Assembly: GCA_009692365.1 (NCBI GenBank)
Contig: SHZJ01000005.1
Coordinates: 1 to 64,000, forward strand
DNA length: 64,000 nt
Source: Gammaproteobacteria bacterium
GTDB lineage: Bacteria > Pseudomonadota > Gammaproteobacteria > Ga0077536
Direction: 5' to 3'
Shown: one piece after another, positions 49,829 through 63,646 of the stretch
Layout: each line of letters opens with the position of its first letter
Numbering within the stretch: position 1 is the first letter of the stretch
Position numbers and translations under genes: made by a program
The notes under the pieces: model-generated
The model's input: only the letters and a program-made list of their open reading frames with translations
Database searches by the model: none
What the model was told of the DNA's origin: nothing

Positions 49829-50311
49829 ATGACAATTAAAATCGGTGACAAGATGCCCACGGGCGCGTTCGGCATGATGAGCGACAACGGACCGGCCCAG
49901 CTGACCTCGGACGAACTCTTCGGCGGCAAGAAAGTCGTGTTGTTTTCGGTGCCGGGCGCTTTCACGCCCACCTGCTCCGCCAAACACCTGCCGGGCTTCA
50001 TCGAGCACGCCGCAGCCATCAAGGCCAAAGGCGTCGACACCATCGCGTGTGTGTCCGTCAACGATGTGTTCGTGATGGGCGCGTGGGGCAAACACGCCGG
50101 CGTCGAGGGCAGCATCAAAATGCTGGCCGATGGCAATTGCGCCTACACCAAGGCGTTAGGCCTAGAACTCGACGCCAGCGGCTTTGGCATGGGCACCCGC
50201 GGCCAGCGCTTTGCGTTGGTGGTGACTGATGGCGTGGTGAGCAATGTGTTCATCGAAGCGCCGATGGAGTTCAAAGTGAGCGCGGCCGAGCACGTGCTGG
50301 CCAATCTCTGA
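49829..50311 (+). CDS. Peroxiredoxin, Prx5/hybrid type
   Basis: The 160-residue peroxiredoxin has the peroxidatic Cys in FSVPGAFTPTCSAKHLPGF (near 49), the catalytic Arg later (TRGQRFALVV), and NDVFVMGAWGKH, all of the Prx5 subfamily. It reduces peroxides, most likely with glutathione/glutaredoxin or thioredoxin. CAGGAG precedes ATG 49829. It stands alone after sgaA. Confidence 0.95.
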   Translation: MTIKIGDKMPTGAFGMMSDNGPAQLTSDELFGGKKVVLFSVPGAFTPTCSAKHLPGFIEHAAAIKAKGVDTIACVSVNDVFVMGAWGKHAGVEGSIKMLADGNCAYTKALGLELDASGFGMGTRGQRFALVVTDGVVSNVFIEAPMEFKVSAAEHVLANL

Positions 50312-50366
50312 GCCCGTAGCGGCTGGCCGCCGGCGCCCTAGGGCCGGCGGTTGTCCCGCGCCAGCC

Positions 50367-51806
50367 ATGCAACCGCCACCTCGGGCTTTCGACCCCAGCA
50401 GCTTTCGGCCCCAGTTAGCCGCGCTGACCGACTGGATAGTGGCTTATTACGAGCAGCTGCCCCATCTCCCCGTGCTGTCACGCAGCCGACCGGGCGAGAT
50501 TTTCAACGCGCTGCCCGCCACCGCGCCTGAACTCCCCGACCCTTTTGACGAAGTCCTAGCCGACCTCGACCAGCTGATTCTGCCGGGGCTTACCCATTGG
50601 CAGTCGCCGAATTTTTTTGCCTATTTTCCCGCCAACGCCTCGGGCCCGTCGATGCTGGCCGATTTGCTCAGCGCAGCGCTTGGGGTGCAGGGCATGCTGT
50701 GGCAGACCAGCCCCGCCTGCACGGAACTCGAAACCCGCATGCTCGACTGGCTGGCTGAGGCCTGTGCGCTGCCGGCGGTTTTTCGTGCTGCTGGGGCCGG
50801 CGGCGGGGTGCTCCAGGATTCTGCTTCCAGCGCCACCCTGTGTGCGCTAATTGCCGCGCGCGAACGGGCTACGGGCGGCAGTAGTAATGAGCTGGGGTAC
50901 GCCGGCGGGCTGGTCGCTTATACCTCCTCCCAAGCCCATTCTTCGCTGGATAAAGCGGTGATGCTGGCGGGTATTGGCCGCGCCAATTTGCGCAAAATCG
51001 AGGTGGATGAAAATTTCGCGCTGCGGCCCGCGGCGCTCGCCGCGGCCATGGCCGCCGACCGCGCGGCCGGGCTGCGGCCGTTTTTTGTCGGCGCCACCGT
51101 GGGCACTACTTCCTCGCTGGCCTGCGACCCCCTAGGCGAGCTTGGCAGACTGTGCCAGCGGGCGGGGGTGTGGCTGCACGTAGACGCCGCCATGGCCGGC
51201 AGCGCGGCACTGCTGCCCGAGGAGCGCGGTCGCTTTGCCGGGCTGGAACTGGCCGATAGCTACTGCTTTAATCCCCACAAATGGTTGCTGACTAACTTTG
51301 ATTGCTGTTGTTTCTACGTCGCCTGCCGGCAAGATTTGGTCGCCGCACTCAGCGTCACGCCGGCGTACTTGAACAACGATGCCAGCGCCTCCGGGGGGAG
51401 CTTTGACTACCGCGATTGGCAAATACCCCTGGGGCGGCGGTTTCGCGCCTTGAAGCTATGGTTTGTGCTGCGCGGTTTTGGCTTGGCGGGGCTACGCGCC
51501 CTACTGCGGCACCATCTGCTGCTGGCGGCGCGCTTTGCCGGGTGGGTGGCGGCGGATCCGGATTTCCAACTCGTGGCCCCGGTCAGCTTAAACCTCGTGT
51601 GCTTCCGGTATCGCGCCAGCGATGACTTTAATCGGCGTTTACAGGCGTGCGTCAACGCCGAAGGGCGCTTGTTCATTTCGCATACAGCACTGGCTGGGCA
51701 GCATGTGCTGCGCCTCTGCGTCGGGCAGGCCGCTACCTCGGACGAGCATGTCGCCCAGGCATGGTCTACCCTGCGGCAGACGGCCGCCCGCCTTAATCAA
51801 GCCTGA
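50367..51806 (+). CDS. Aromatic-L-amino-acid decarboxylase-like PLP enzyme
   Basis: The 479-residue group II PLP decarboxylase has TLWQSPNFF-like THWQSPNFFAYFPANASGPS, SPACTELETRMLDWLAE, GGGVLQDSASSATLCALIAA, SSQAHSSLDKAVMLAG, HVDAAMAGSAALLPE and the PLP lysine in CFNPHKWLLTNFDCC. These are hallmarks of the DOPA/tryptophan/phenylacetaldehyde-synthase family. Which aromatic substrate it uses, and whether it decarboxylates or makes an aldehyde, cannot be read from sequence by eye. Its neighbours give no pathway. Confidence 0.9.
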   Translation: MQPPPRAFDPSSFRPQLAALTDWIVAYYEQLPHLPVLSRSRPGEIFNALPATAPELPDPFDEVLADLDQLILPGLTHWQSPNFFAYFPANASGPSMLADLLSAALGVQGMLWQTSPACTELETRMLDWLAEACALPAVFRAAGAGGGVLQDSASSATLCALIAARERATGGSSNELGYAGGLVAYTSSQAHSSLDKAVMLAGIGRANLRKIEVDENFALRPAALAAAMAADRAAGLRPFFVGATVGTTSSLACDPLGELGRLCQRAGVWLHVDAAMAGSAALLPEERGRFAGLELADSYCFNPHKWLLTNFDCCCFYVACRQDLVAALSVTPAYLNNDASASGGSFDYRDWQIPLGRRFRALKLWFVLRGFGLAGLRALLRHHLLLAARFAGWVAADPDFQLVAPVSLNLVCFRYRASDDFNRRLQACVNAEGRLFISHTALAGQHVLRLCVGQAATSDEHVAQAWSTLRQTAARLNQA

Positions 51807-51819
51807 GGGAGAGTTCGGG

Positions 51820-52533
51820 ATGAAGCAAAGCTGGAGAAATTGGGGCTGCTCGGCACTGGTGGCGCTAACGTTTGCCGGCCCGGCCAGCGCGCACGCCGTC
51901 GTGGCGGTGACCGACCAAATTGAACTCGCCGCCAGCGCCGAGGCGCAGGTGGCCAATGATTTACTGGTGGCGGTGTTGTTCATTGAACGCGAAGGACAAC
52001 AGCAGGCAGCACTGGCGCAGGCCATCAACGAGACCATGGCGTGGGCGCTCGGCGAGGCTAAAAGTGCCGCAGAGATCAAAGTACAAACCCTGCAATACAC
52101 CACTTTCCCGGTCTACGCGGCGGATTCCCAAGTCATTAGCGGCTGGCGTGCGCGGCAGAGCCTGCGTTTGGAAGGCAGCGACGCCAAGGCGGTGGGCGAG
52201 TTGATTGCACGGCTACAGACCCGGTTGGCGATAGAGTCGGTGGATTACGCGGTGTCGCGAGTGGCCCGTCTGGCCGCCGAGGAGTCGCTGACCAGCGAGG
52301 CGCTGGCGCGCTTTGGTCGGCGTGCGCAACAAATTGCGAGCGCGCTGGGGCGCCCGGGATATCGCTTGGTGAAGCTGAAAGTGGGGGGTCTGGATGCGCC
52401 CGCCATGCCAGAGATGTTCCACCCCATGATGGCGCGTGGGATGGCCAAAGATGCGCCTGTGCAGCTGTCAGCCGGCACGCAGAACCTGGCCATCGTGGTC
52501 GCCGGCACCATCCAACTGGAAGCCGCACCCTAA
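51820..52533 (+). CDS. SIMPL-domain (DUF541) periplasmic protein
   Basis: The 237-residue protein has a signal peptide (1-~25, ending GPASAHA), then a SIMPL/DUF541 domain: VTDQIELAASAEAQVANDLL, INETMAWALGEAKSA, VQTLQYTTFPVYAAD, GWRARQSLRLEG, and a second repeat near EALARFGRRAQQIASALGRP. SIMPL proteins (e.g. Brucella BP26, E. coli YggE) form outer-envelope rings and are linked to oxidative stress; the mechanism is unknown. GAGGGAGAG precedes ATG 51820. The next gene starts right after its stop. Confidence 0.88.
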   Translation: MKQSWRNWGCSALVALTFAGPASAHAVVAVTDQIELAASAEAQVANDLLVAVLFIEREGQQQAALAQAINETMAWALGEAKSAAEIKVQTLQYTTFPVYAADSQVISGWRARQSLRLEGSDAKAVGELIARLQTRLAIESVDYAVSRVARLAAEESLTSEALARFGRRAQQIASALGRPGYRLVKLKVGGLDAPAMPEMFHPMMARGMAKDAPVQLSAGTQNLAIVVAGTIQLEAAP

Positions 52534-53196
52534 GTGCGTAGCCTGCGCCGCCTGCGCGCTGCAGGGTGGGCGCTTGCCGTGCTCGCGAGCCACTGCGTGG
52601 CGGCGGCGGAGGCCGATTACGCCAGCCTAAAAGCGCGTCTGCAGGGTGGCGACACTAGCCTAGATTTTCGGGCGCTGCGGCTGGCGTACGCCGACTCGCC
52701 GGCCTACGCGCCCAATCATGTCAGCTCGTTGGTGCAGCGGCGAGCGGTGGAAAAGGCGCTTGCTGCTGAGCACTTCAGTGAGGCTATCCCGCTGCTTGAA
52801 AAATGGTTGGCGCAGGACTACCTGAACCCCTTCGCGCATTTGGGTGCCGTGCGGGCCTATGCGAAAACGGGCGATACGGCGCGCTCGCAGTTGCACGATG
52901 CGGTGGTGGTTGGTTTGTTCGATTCGATTTGCCGCCGCGATGAGGGTCGCTCGGAAAACCGCCCCTGTCCGGTCGTGTCGATCGACGAGGAGCATTTTTT
53001 TCTGGTCATGAACGGGTTTCGGATCGATTCCCAGCACGGTGCGATGTGTCAGGGCGAACTGCCCTGCAACGTCTATGAGGTCGTTAATCGCAAGACGCAG
53101 GCGGCCGTCACCGTTTATCTGGATATTTCGCGGCCCCTGCGTTATTCACAAACCCACTCGGGGGCACCGCCGGCGCCTTCGCCCGTCCCACCCTAA
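52534..53196 (+). CDS. DUF4919-like secreted protein
   Basis: The 220-residue protein has a signal peptide (1-~26, WALAVLASHCVAAAEA) and the DUF4919 opening LDFRALRLAYADSPAYAP. TPR-like helices follow (AAEHFSEAIPLLEKWLAQDY, AHLGAVRAYAKTGDTA), with a C-terminal part carrying four Cys (CRRDEGRSENRPC and CQGELPC) that could form disulfides. GTG 52534 follows the SIMPL stop with no gap, so they are co-translated. The function is unknown. Confidence 0.8.
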   Translation: MRSLRRLRAAGWALAVLASHCVAAAEADYASLKARLQGGDTSLDFRALRLAYADSPAYAPNHVSSLVQRRAVEKALAAEHFSEAIPLLEKWLAQDYLNPFAHLGAVRAYAKTGDTARSQLHDAVVVGLFDSICRRDEGRSENRPCPVVSIDEEHFFLVMNGFRIDSQHGAMCQGELPCNVYEVVNRKTQAAVTVYLDISRPLRYSQTHSGAPPAPSPVPP

Positions 53197-53226
53197 CGCG
53201 TCGCAGACGCGCAGAGCAGCGACAAC

Positions 53227-54015
53227 ATGTCTCAGAAATTCGACACCGACGGGTCGGCTAGCGGGCTCACCGAACCCGTTTTCGTTTTCGGCAGCAATTT
53301 GGCTGGCCACCACGACAGCGGCAACGCCGCCGTTGCCGCGCGCTTTCACCAAGCGGCGGCGGGGGTAGGGCGGGGGCCTACGGGCAACGCTTACGCCATT
53401 GCCTATCGTGGCATCAACGGCGCGCTATTGAGCACGCAGGCGATCGCCAAGCACGTGCAGGGGTTTCGGCAATACGCGGCTGAACACCGCGAAAAGCGCT
53501 ATCACATTGCCCGCTTTGGTTGCGAAAAAGGCGCGCTGCAGGATTTAGAAATGGCCACGTTGTTCAGCGGCTGTTCGCGCAACTGCGTGCTGCCTGGGGT
53601 TTGGCAGCGGCTCATTTCGCCAGAGCATCCGGTGCGGGTGTTGATTTTTGACCCCGCTGGCCAGCTGCTGAACGCCGCGTGGCAGGACTTGCTGGTCCGC
53701 TATTTCGAGAGCAATCGGCCTGTGTGGGAGGCGCGCTCGGTGGAAGTTGTCAGCGTGGGCGATGCGCGCAATGTGGTCGCGATCGATAAAGCCGCGCGTC
53801 GCATCGGGGTGCAACACCGCGTGATCGCACCAAATGCCGCTTATTACGGCGAGCAGGCGGCGGTCGCCGCGGAGATGAACGCGGTGTGGTACGCCACGCA
53901 TTTTTTAAGCATCACCGACACCGACCAGACCGCGCAACCCACGCACGTGCGGCTGCTCTCTTTTGCCCTGCGCGACGGCGTGGCGTGCGAGGACCTCTAC
54001 CTGGACATGTTCTAG
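53227..54015 (+). CDS. A1S_2505-like protein with an added C-terminal domain
   Basis: The first ~115 of 262 residues match the A1S_2505 phage non-structural family by pattern: PVFVFGSNLAGHHDSGNAAV, GPTGNAYAIAYRG, AIAKHVQGFRQYAAEH and RFGCEKGALQDLEMATLFSG. Single-domain members are usually ~120-140 residues. The remaining ~145 (from VRVLIFDPAGQLL) form a second domain, with NVVAIDKAARRIGVQHRVIA, weakly reminiscent of SLOG-type nucleotide-binding folds. There is no signal peptide. It lies 30 bp after the DUF4919 gene. The function is unknown. Confidence 0.7.
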   Translation: MSQKFDTDGSASGLTEPVFVFGSNLAGHHDSGNAAVAARFHQAAAGVGRGPTGNAYAIAYRGINGALLSTQAIAKHVQGFRQYAAEHREKRYHIARFGCEKGALQDLEMATLFSGCSRNCVLPGVWQRLISPEHPVRVLIFDPAGQLLNAAWQDLLVRYFESNRPVWEARSVEVVSVGDARNVVAIDKAARRIGVQHRVIAPNAAYYGEQAAVAAEMNAVWYATHFLSITDTDQTAQPTHVRLLSFALRDGVACEDLYLDMF

Positions 54016-54040
54016 TCGGACCGCTGGTGGCCCGCGGGCG

Positions 54041-54223
54041 CTAACAGCAGCGCCGCACCCCGTTCCACCGGCGCACCAGTTCAGCTTGATAAAACGCCCC
54101 GCGATCGAGCGGCGCGTGCTGGGCGTGCTGGGTCGCCAGGTGGCGGCAATAGTCGGCGTAGGCCGTGTCGCCGTTGAGCTGCCGCCAGAGCGCGGCGAGG
54201 GCACGCAGCCACGACCGTGTCAT
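54041..54223 (-). CDS. ybdD: YbdD/YjiX small CstA-associated protein
   Basis: The 60-residue protein has the family pattern: an N-terminal helix, then [25 protein letters not shown], and the C-terminal double cysteine (RCC). ATG 54223 overlaps the cstA stop by 4 bp (ATGA), the usual cstA-ybdD arrangement. In E. coli the homologues (YbdD, YjiX) are needed with CstA/BtsT for pyruvate uptake. Confidence 0.92.
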   Translation of the reverse strand: MTRSWLRALAALWRQLNGDTAYADYCRHLATQHAQHAPLDRGAFYQAELVRRWNGVRRCC

Positions 54224-56304
54224 GGCTGCACCAGCGCGGTTGCGACGTAGGGCGCTTCTGCGCGCGACGAGGTCGGCGCGCCGGGCAGCGCGCGCGCGAC
54301 CGTGCGGATGGTGGCAAACACCACGACCCAAGCGATCACGAGGAAAAGCAGCGTCATCGCGGCGTTGAGGTGGTCGTTAAAAATCAGGCGCGGCGCTTGC
54401 AGCGCGAACTCTGGGGTGCTGGTGCCGCCGGTGAGCTTGGTTTGCAGATCCTGCGCGTGCGCCAGAAAGCCCAGCCGGGGGTTGGCGCTTAGCAACTTGT
54501 AGGCCGCTGCGCTGGAGGTTACCGCCACCAGCCAAACCAAGGGTATCGCGGTGACCAGCGCATAGCGCCGACGGCTGGCCTGCTTGACCAAGATGCTGGT
54601 CGCAACGCACAGCGCGATCGCGGCCAGCATCTGATTGGCGATGCCAAACAGCGGCCACAGGCTGTTGATGCCGCCCAAGGGGTCGCGGGTGCCCTGATAG
54701 AGAAAATAACCCCAGGCCGCGACCACCAACGCGCTGCTCAACAGTACGCCGGGATACCAGCTGGTGCGCCCCAGCGGGGCGTACAGGGTCCCCAGCAGGT
54801 CTTGCAGCATAAAGCGTGCGACGCGCGTGCCGGCATCCAGCGTGGTGAGGATGAACAAGGCCTCGAACATGATCGCGAAGTGGTACCACAGCGCGAGCAG
54901 CGAGCCGCCGGACAGCGAGGAAAAAATATTCGCCATCCCCACCGCCAGCGAGGGCGCGCCGCCGGTGCGCGCAAATAGCGTGACTTCGCCCATCTCGTGC
55001 GCCAGGTTTTGCATTTGCTCCACGGTGACCGGGAAGCCCCAGGCGCTGATGGTCGCCACGGCGCTCGCGGCGTCGGCGCCGACGATCCCGGGCGGGCTGT
55101 TGATGGCGAAGTAGACGCCTGGCTCCAAAACGCAGGCGGCGATCATGGCCATGACCGCCACAAAGCTTTCCATCAACATGCCGCCATAGCCGATCATCCG
55201 GGCGTCGCCTTCGCTGGCGATGAGCTTGGGCGTCGTGCCCGATGCCACTAACGAATGAAAGCCGGAAATGGCGCCGCAAGCGATCGTGATAAAGACAAAC
55301 GGGAACAGCGGCCCGGCAAACAGTGGCCCACTGCCATCGACGAAGGAGGTCAGTGCCGGCATATGCATCTGCGGTCGCAGGATGATGATGGCGCAGGCCA
55401 AGGCCCCGATGGTGCCTAGCTTCATGAAGGTCGAGAGATAGTCGCGGGGGGCAAGCAACAGCCACACCGGCAGTACGGCGGCGCAGAAGCCATAGGCCAT
55501 CACCATTAACGCTAGGGGCGAAGCGGGGTAATCGAACCAACCACGCAGGCCCGGGTGATGGTCGATAAAGCCGCCGCCCACGACGGCGGCCAATAACAGA
55601 CCGACCCCCAATATCGAGCCTTCCAGCACGCGACCGGGGCGCAGAAAGCGCAGATAAATACCCACCAAGACCGCAATGGGGATGGTGGTGGCGACCGTCG
55701 AGGTGGCCCATGGGCTGTGTTTCATGGCGTTGACCACCACCAAGCCCAACACCGCGATGAGGATGATCATGATGGTCATCACGCCGAGCGTGGCCGCGGC
55801 ACCACCCACGCGCCCGAGTTCCTCGCGTGCCATCTGACCGAGCGAGCGGCCGTTGCGCCGGATGGAGTAAAACAGAATCACAAAATCTTGGACGCAGCCG
55901 CCCAGCACCCCGCCGATCAAAATCCACAAGGTGCCCGGGAGGTAGCCGAATTGCGCCGCGAGCGTTGGACCAATCAGGGGGCCTGGCCCGGCGATGGCGG
56001 CAAAATGGTGGCCGAAAACGATCCAACGATGGGTGGGCACGAAGTCGCGGCCGTCGCTGAGGCGTTCGGCGGGCGTGGCCCGGGTCGGGTCTAGCAGCAG
56101 GACGCGGGTGGCGAGAAAGAGGCTATAGAAGCGGTAGGCGATGGTGTACACACACGCCGCCGCCGCCACCAACCACAGGCTGTTGATGGTCTCGCCACGG
56201 TGGAGCGCGATGCCACCCACGGCGGCGGCACCGGCGAGGGCGATCACCCCCCAGAGCAGCGTGGCCAGCCACGGCCGCCGGCCGGGCGCATCTTGAGACT
56301 CCAT
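54220..56304 (-). CDS. cstA: CstA-family carbon starvation/pyruvate transporter
   Basis: The 694-residue inner-membrane transporter has about 16-18 hydrophobic segments. Family motifs are [57 protein letters not shown] and [19 protein letters not shown]. coli CstA and BtsT import pyruvate (and CstA possibly peptides) under carbon limitation. ATG 56304 follows AAGGA. It is in one unit with ybdD. No BtsS/BtsR-like sensor is adjacent. Confidence 0.96.
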   Translation of the reverse strand: MESQDAPGRRPWLATLLWGVIALAGAAAVGGIALHRGETINSLWLVAAAACVYTIAYRFYSLFLATRVLLLDPTRATPAERLSDGRDFVPTHRWIVFGHHFAAIAGPGPLIGPTLAAQFGYLPGTLWILIGGVLGGCVQDFVILFYSIRRNGRSLGQMAREELGRVGGAAATLGVMTIMIILIAVLGLVVVNAMKHSPWATSTVATTIPIAVLVGIYLRFLRPGRVLEGSILGVGLLLAAVVGGGFIDHHPGLRGWFDYPASPLALMVMAYGFCAAVLPVWLLLAPRDYLSTFMKLGTIGALACAIIILRPQMHMPALTSFVDGSGPLFAGPLFPFVFITIACGAISGFHSLVASGTTPKLIASEGDARMIGYGGMLMESFVAVMAMIAACVLEPGVYFAINSPPGIVGADAASAVATISAWGFPVTVEQMQNLAHEMGEVTLFARTGGAPSLAVGMANIFSSLSGGSLLALWYHFAIMFEALFILTTLDAGTRVARFMLQDLLGTLYAPLGRTSWYPGVLLSSALVVAAWGYFLYQGTRDPLGGINSLWPLFGIANQMLAAIALCVATSILVKQASRRRYALVTAIPLVWLVAVTSSAAAYKLLSANPRLGFLAHAQDLQTKLTGGTSTPEFALQAPRLIFNDHLNAAMTLLFLVIAWVVVFATIRTVARALPGAPTSSRAEAPYVATALVQP

Positions 56305-56377
56305 CAAACTTCCTTGTGGCGAGTGTCGTCAGGGTTAGGGATTGTGCTTGACCGGCCCGCGCGGGCCGGCGGCCGGT

Positions 56378-58051
56378 TTAGAACAAGCCGCTGATATTGC
56401 CCCGCGCGTCGACGTCGATGTGCTCTGCGGCCGGTATTTTCGGCAGTCCGGGCATGGTCAGCATGTCGCCGGCCACCGCCACCACAAAGCCCGCCCCGGC
56501 CGCCAGCCGGACTTCGCGGATGGTCAGGGTGTGACCGCTGGGCGCTCCAAGCGCGCCGGGATCGGTGGAGAAAGACATTTGCGTTTTCGCGATACACACC
56601 GGCAGATGGCCATGCGTAGCGTTGAGTGCGGCAAGTTGCGCCCGAATTTTGGGCTCTGCGGCGATGCCCGCCGCGCCATAAATTTTCGTGGCGACGGCGG
56701 CGATTTTGTCCCACAGGGGGAGTTCATCGGGGTACACATAGCGATGCTCGCCGGCATTGCCCGCGATGGCCTCGACCACCGCCTGCGCGAGCGCCGCCGC
56801 CCCCGCGCCGCCCTCGGCCCAATGCCGTCCCACGCAGACCACGCCGCCTAGGGCCGTGACGTGCGCTTGGATGAGCGCCAACTCCGCCGGCGTATCGGCC
56901 GTGAAATGGTTGATACACACCACGCACGGCAGGCCGTAATGCACCGTGATGTTGCGGTAGTGGCGGTCCAAATTGACTAGGCCGCGGCGCAGCGCCGGCA
57001 GGTCTTCCTGGCTGAGCGCCGCGCGCGCAACCCCGCCGTGATATTTCAGCGCCCGTGCGGTCGCCACGAGTACGGCCGCACGCGGCCGCAGCCCAGCCTT
57101 CCGACATTTGATGTCGATAAACTTCTCGGCGCCCAAATCTGCCCCGAAGCCGGCTTCCGTCACCACGTAATCGGCTAATTTAAGCGCCGCTCGGGTGGCC
57201 GAAACGCTGTTACAGCCATGCGCGATATTGGCAAACGGACCGCCGTGGACGAAGGCCAGATTGTTTTCCAGGGTCTGCACGACATTGGGTTTGAGGGCGT
57301 CTTTGAGCAGGGCGGTCATGGCGCCTTGGGCGTTGAGGTCACGCGCGCGCACGGGTTGCTGGCTACCCGTGGTGTAGCCCACCACGATTTCCCCCAGCCG
57401 GTCTCGCAGGTCCGTCAGCGAGGTGGCCAGACACAAGATCGCCATGACCTCGGAGGCGACCGTGATATCGAAGCCATCCTCGCGCGCATAGCCATTGGCC
57501 GTGCCGCCCAAGCCGACCACGATGCGGCGCAGGGCGCGGTCGTTCATGTCGACCACCCGCTTCCAGCTGATTAAACGCGGATCGAGGTTGCGCGCGTTGC
57601 CGTGGTGGATATGGTTGTCCAGCAGCGCCGCCAGCAGGTTATGGGCCGCACCGATCGCGTGGAAGTCACCCGTAAAGTGCAGGTTGATATCTTCCATCGG
57701 CACGACCTGCGCATACCCTCCGCCCGCGGCGCCGCCTTTCATGCCGAAGCACGGCCCGAGCGAGGGTTCACGCAGACAAATAATCGCCCGCTGGCCGGCC
57801 CGATTGAGCGCATCGCCCAGTCCCACGGTGGTGGTGGTCTTGCCCTCACCCGCCGGCGTGGGGCTGATCGCGGTCACCAGCACCAAGTGCCCGTCGGGTC
57901 GCGCCTGCAATTCCTCGATGTACTCTAAGGAGAGTTTGGCCTTGTAGTGGCCATAGGGCTCGAGGTGTTCGGCGCCGATGCCATAGGTGGCCGCGGCCAG
58001 CGCCAGGATGGGGCGTTTGTGGGCCTGCTGTGCAATTTCGATATCAGACAT
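56378..58051 (-). CDS. fhs: Formate--tetrahydrofolate ligase
   Basis: Fhs makes 10-formyl-THF from formate, THF and ATP, feeding purine and Met-tRNA formylation. The 557 residues include the P-loop [90 protein letters not shown] and the C-terminal [21 protein letters not shown] precedes ATG 58051. It is upstream of cstA on the same strand (gap ~70 bp). With sgaA it suggests one-carbon traffic through serine/glycine. Confidence 0.97.
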   Translation of the reverse strand: MSDIEIAQQAHKRPILALAAATYGIGAEHLEPYGHYKAKLSLEYIEELQARPDGHLVLVTAISPTPAGEGKTTTTVGLGDALNRAGQRAIICLREPSLGPCFGMKGGAAGGGYAQVVPMEDINLHFTGDFHAIGAAHNLLAALLDNHIHHGNARNLDPRLISWKRVVDMNDRALRRIVVGLGGTANGYAREDGFDITVASEVMAILCLATSLTDLRDRLGEIVVGYTTGSQQPVRARDLNAQGAMTALLKDALKPNVVQTLENNLAFVHGGPFANIAHGCNSVSATRAALKLADYVVTEAGFGADLGAEKFIDIKCRKAGLRPRAAVLVATARALKYHGGVARAALSQEDLPALRRGLVNLDRHYRNITVHYGLPCVVCINHFTADTPAELALIQAHVTALGGVVCVGRHWAEGGAGAAALAQAVVEAIAGNAGEHRYVYPDELPLWDKIAAVATKIYGAAGIAAEPKIRAQLAALNATHGHLPVCIAKTQMSFSTDPGALGAPSGHTLTIREVRLAAGAGFVVAVAGDMLTMPGLPKIPAAEHIDVDARGNISGLF

Positions 58052-58325
58052 GAGGTTTCCTCGCGCGGCTCTTGCTCGGCGACACCCACCGCGACCGACG
58101 GGCGATGGTGCCGCATTCTAGCACTGGGCGCGCTGGGAACTGGGCGCGCGCGCGCTACGGGCGGCAGCCGCGGCCCGTCGCCGGCGCTGCGGGTGGCTGC
58201 GCTCGGGGCTTCGGCGATTGAGAAAAGACCCTGCATCTGATAGCGTGCGGCCACTTCTCAGCACGGCACGCGGCCGTCCCAATTGCCTCATTGCAACTGA
58301 AAAACATCCGAGTTCGGGTCACTAA

Positions 58326-62154
<3,829 letters not shown>

Positions 62155-62166
62155 GGACACCGCGCC

Positions 62167-62466
62167 ATGCGCCTGCTCCTGCTGACGTTGGCCGGCACCC
62201 TGCTAGGGCTGCAGTTGACGCTCTGGTACGGGCGTGGCGGGGCGCAAGACGTGTGGCGCATACAGGAACAAATCGCGGCACAGCGCGCGGAGAACGCGCA
62301 GTTAGAGACTCGCAACAACGGCCTGGCCGCTGAAGTCATCGACCTCAAACAGGGCCTCGATGCGATCGAAGAACTGGCGCGCAGCGAAATGGGCATGGTG
62401 CGCGAAGGGGAGATTTTCATTCAGCTGCTGGACCCGCTGCCGGTCTCGGCGACGCAGCGCGAATGA
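62167..62466 (+). CDS. ftsB: Cell division protein FtsB
   Basis: The 99-residue bitopic protein has a membrane segment (about 3-19, LLLLTLAGTLLGLQLTLWY) followed by a coiled coil (about 30-70, RIQEQIAAQRAENAQLETRN and on) and a short C-terminal part. FtsB acts with FtsL and FtsQ in the divisome. Its ATG is 12 bp after eno and its stop overlaps ispD by 4 bp (ATGA). Confidence 0.95.
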   Translation: MRLLLLTLAGTLLGLQLTLWYGRGGAQDVWRIQEQIAAQRAENAQLETRNNGLAAEVIDLKQGLDAIEELARSEMGMVREGEIFIQLLDPLPVSATQRE

Positions 62467-63185
62467 ACCCCGTCGCGCGTCTGTGGGCCGTGGTGCCGGC
62501 GGCTGGGCGGGGTACCCGCATGGGTAGTGACCGCCCCAAACAATATCTGGCGATCGCCGGGCGCACCATCCTTGAACACACCCTCGAGGCGCTGCTGGCC
62601 GAACCGCGCATCGCCGCGGCGGTGCTCGTGTTGGCGGCAGACGACGCTAGCGGCGGCGCACTGGCGGCGGCGCACGGGGCACGCGTGCGTACTGCCTTGG
62701 GCGGTGCCGAGCGCTGTCACTCGGTGCTCAATGGGCTGGATGCGCTGCCCGCGCAAGACCACGATTGGGCGCTGGTCCACGATGCGGCGCGCCCGTGTCT
62801 GCGGTTGACCGACCTCTCGCACCTCATCGACGAATTGCTAGACGACCCCTGTGGGGGGATCCTGGGTGTGCCGGTGAAAGACACCTTAAAGCGCTGCAGC
62901 AGCGATGGGCGCATTGCGGGGACGGTCGACCGCCACCAGCTTTGGCAGGCGCTAACCCCGCAGATGTTCCGGGTGGGTGCGCTGCGTGCCGCCCTGCGCG
63001 CGGCCTTGACGGCCGGGCGCTTGGTGACCGATGAAGCGCAGGCCATGGAGTTGGCCGGCTACCTGCCGCGCATGGTTGAAGGTCATGCCGACAACCTCAA
63101 AATTACCCGGCCCGAAGATCTACCCTTCGCCGAACTGTATCTCCGCGCCAGGCCCGTGGCCAAAGGAACTTCTACATGCGAATAG
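62463..63185 (+). CDS. ispD: 2-C-methyl-D-erythritol 4-phosphate cytidylyltransferase
   Basis: IspD adds CMP to MEP in the non-mevalonate isoprenoid pathway. The 240 residues include the nucleotide loop VVPAAGRGTRMGSDRPKQYL, VHDAARPCL, GVPVKDTLKR and the C-terminal ITRPEDLPFAE. ATG 62463 overlaps the ftsB stop; its own stop overlaps ispF by 10 bp. Confidence 0.97.
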   Translation: MNPVARLWAVVPAAGRGTRMGSDRPKQYLAIAGRTILEHTLEALLAEPRIAAAVLVLAADDASGGALAAAHGARVRTALGGAERCHSVLNGLDALPAQDHDWALVHDAARPCLRLTDLSHLIDELLDDPCGGILGVPVKDTLKRCSSDGRIAGTVDRHQLWQALTPQMFRVGALRAALRAALTAGRLVTDEAQAMELAGYLPRMVEGHADNLKITRPEDLPFAELYLRARPVAKGTSTCE

Positions 63186-63646
63186 GTCAGGGTCTCGACG
63201 CCCATTGTTTCCGCGACGGCGATTACGTCATGTTGGGGGGGGTTAGAGTGCCCCATACGCGCGGGCTGGCGGCGCACTCCGACGGCGACGTGCTGCTGCA
63301 CGCGCTGTGTGATGCATTGCTCGGTGCGGCAGCGCTGGGAGACATCGGCAAACATTTCCCGGATACCGCCGGCGAATTCGCAGGGATCGATAGCCGGATC
63401 CTGCTGCGGCGAACGCGCGCGCTAGTCGCCGAGGTGGGCTTTCGTATCGTCAACGTCGATGCCACCGTCATCGCCGAGCTACCCAAAATTGCCCCACATG
63501 TGGCGCTGATGCGCGAGCGAATTGCGGAGGATTTAGGCCTGTCGGTAGCGGCCGTGAGCGTCAAGGCCACAACCACTGAAAAAATGGGCTTTACCGGGCG
63601 CGAAGAAGGCATCGCCGCCGCCGCCGTGGTCCTCATCGACAACTAG
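63176..63646 (+). CDS. ispF: 2-C-methyl-D-erythritol 2,4-cyclodiphosphate synthase
   Basis: IspF cyclises CDP-ME-2-phosphate. The 156 residues carry the zinc ligands in RIGQGLDAHCF (Asp, His) and the later His in GLAAHSDGDVLLHALCDALL, DIGKHFPDTAGE, and the ending KATTTEKMGFTGREEGIAAA. It is coupled to ispD by a 10-bp overlap. Its stop codon overlaps that of the convergent gene (CTAG at 63643-63646). Confidence 0.97.
   Translation: MRIGQGLDAHCFRDGDYVMLGGVRVPHTRGLAAHSDGDVLLHALCDALLGAAALGDIGKHFPDTAGEFAGIDSRILLRRTRALVAEVGFRIVNVDATVIAELPKIAPHVALMRERIAEDLGLSVAAVSVKATTTEKMGFTGREEGIAAAAVVLIDN

Noticed and set aside
54377-56026. 549-codon minus-strand frame overlapping cstA in another frame
   Set aside because: The translation is Arg/His/Pro-rich low complexity, typical of an alternative frame; cstA has full family motifs.
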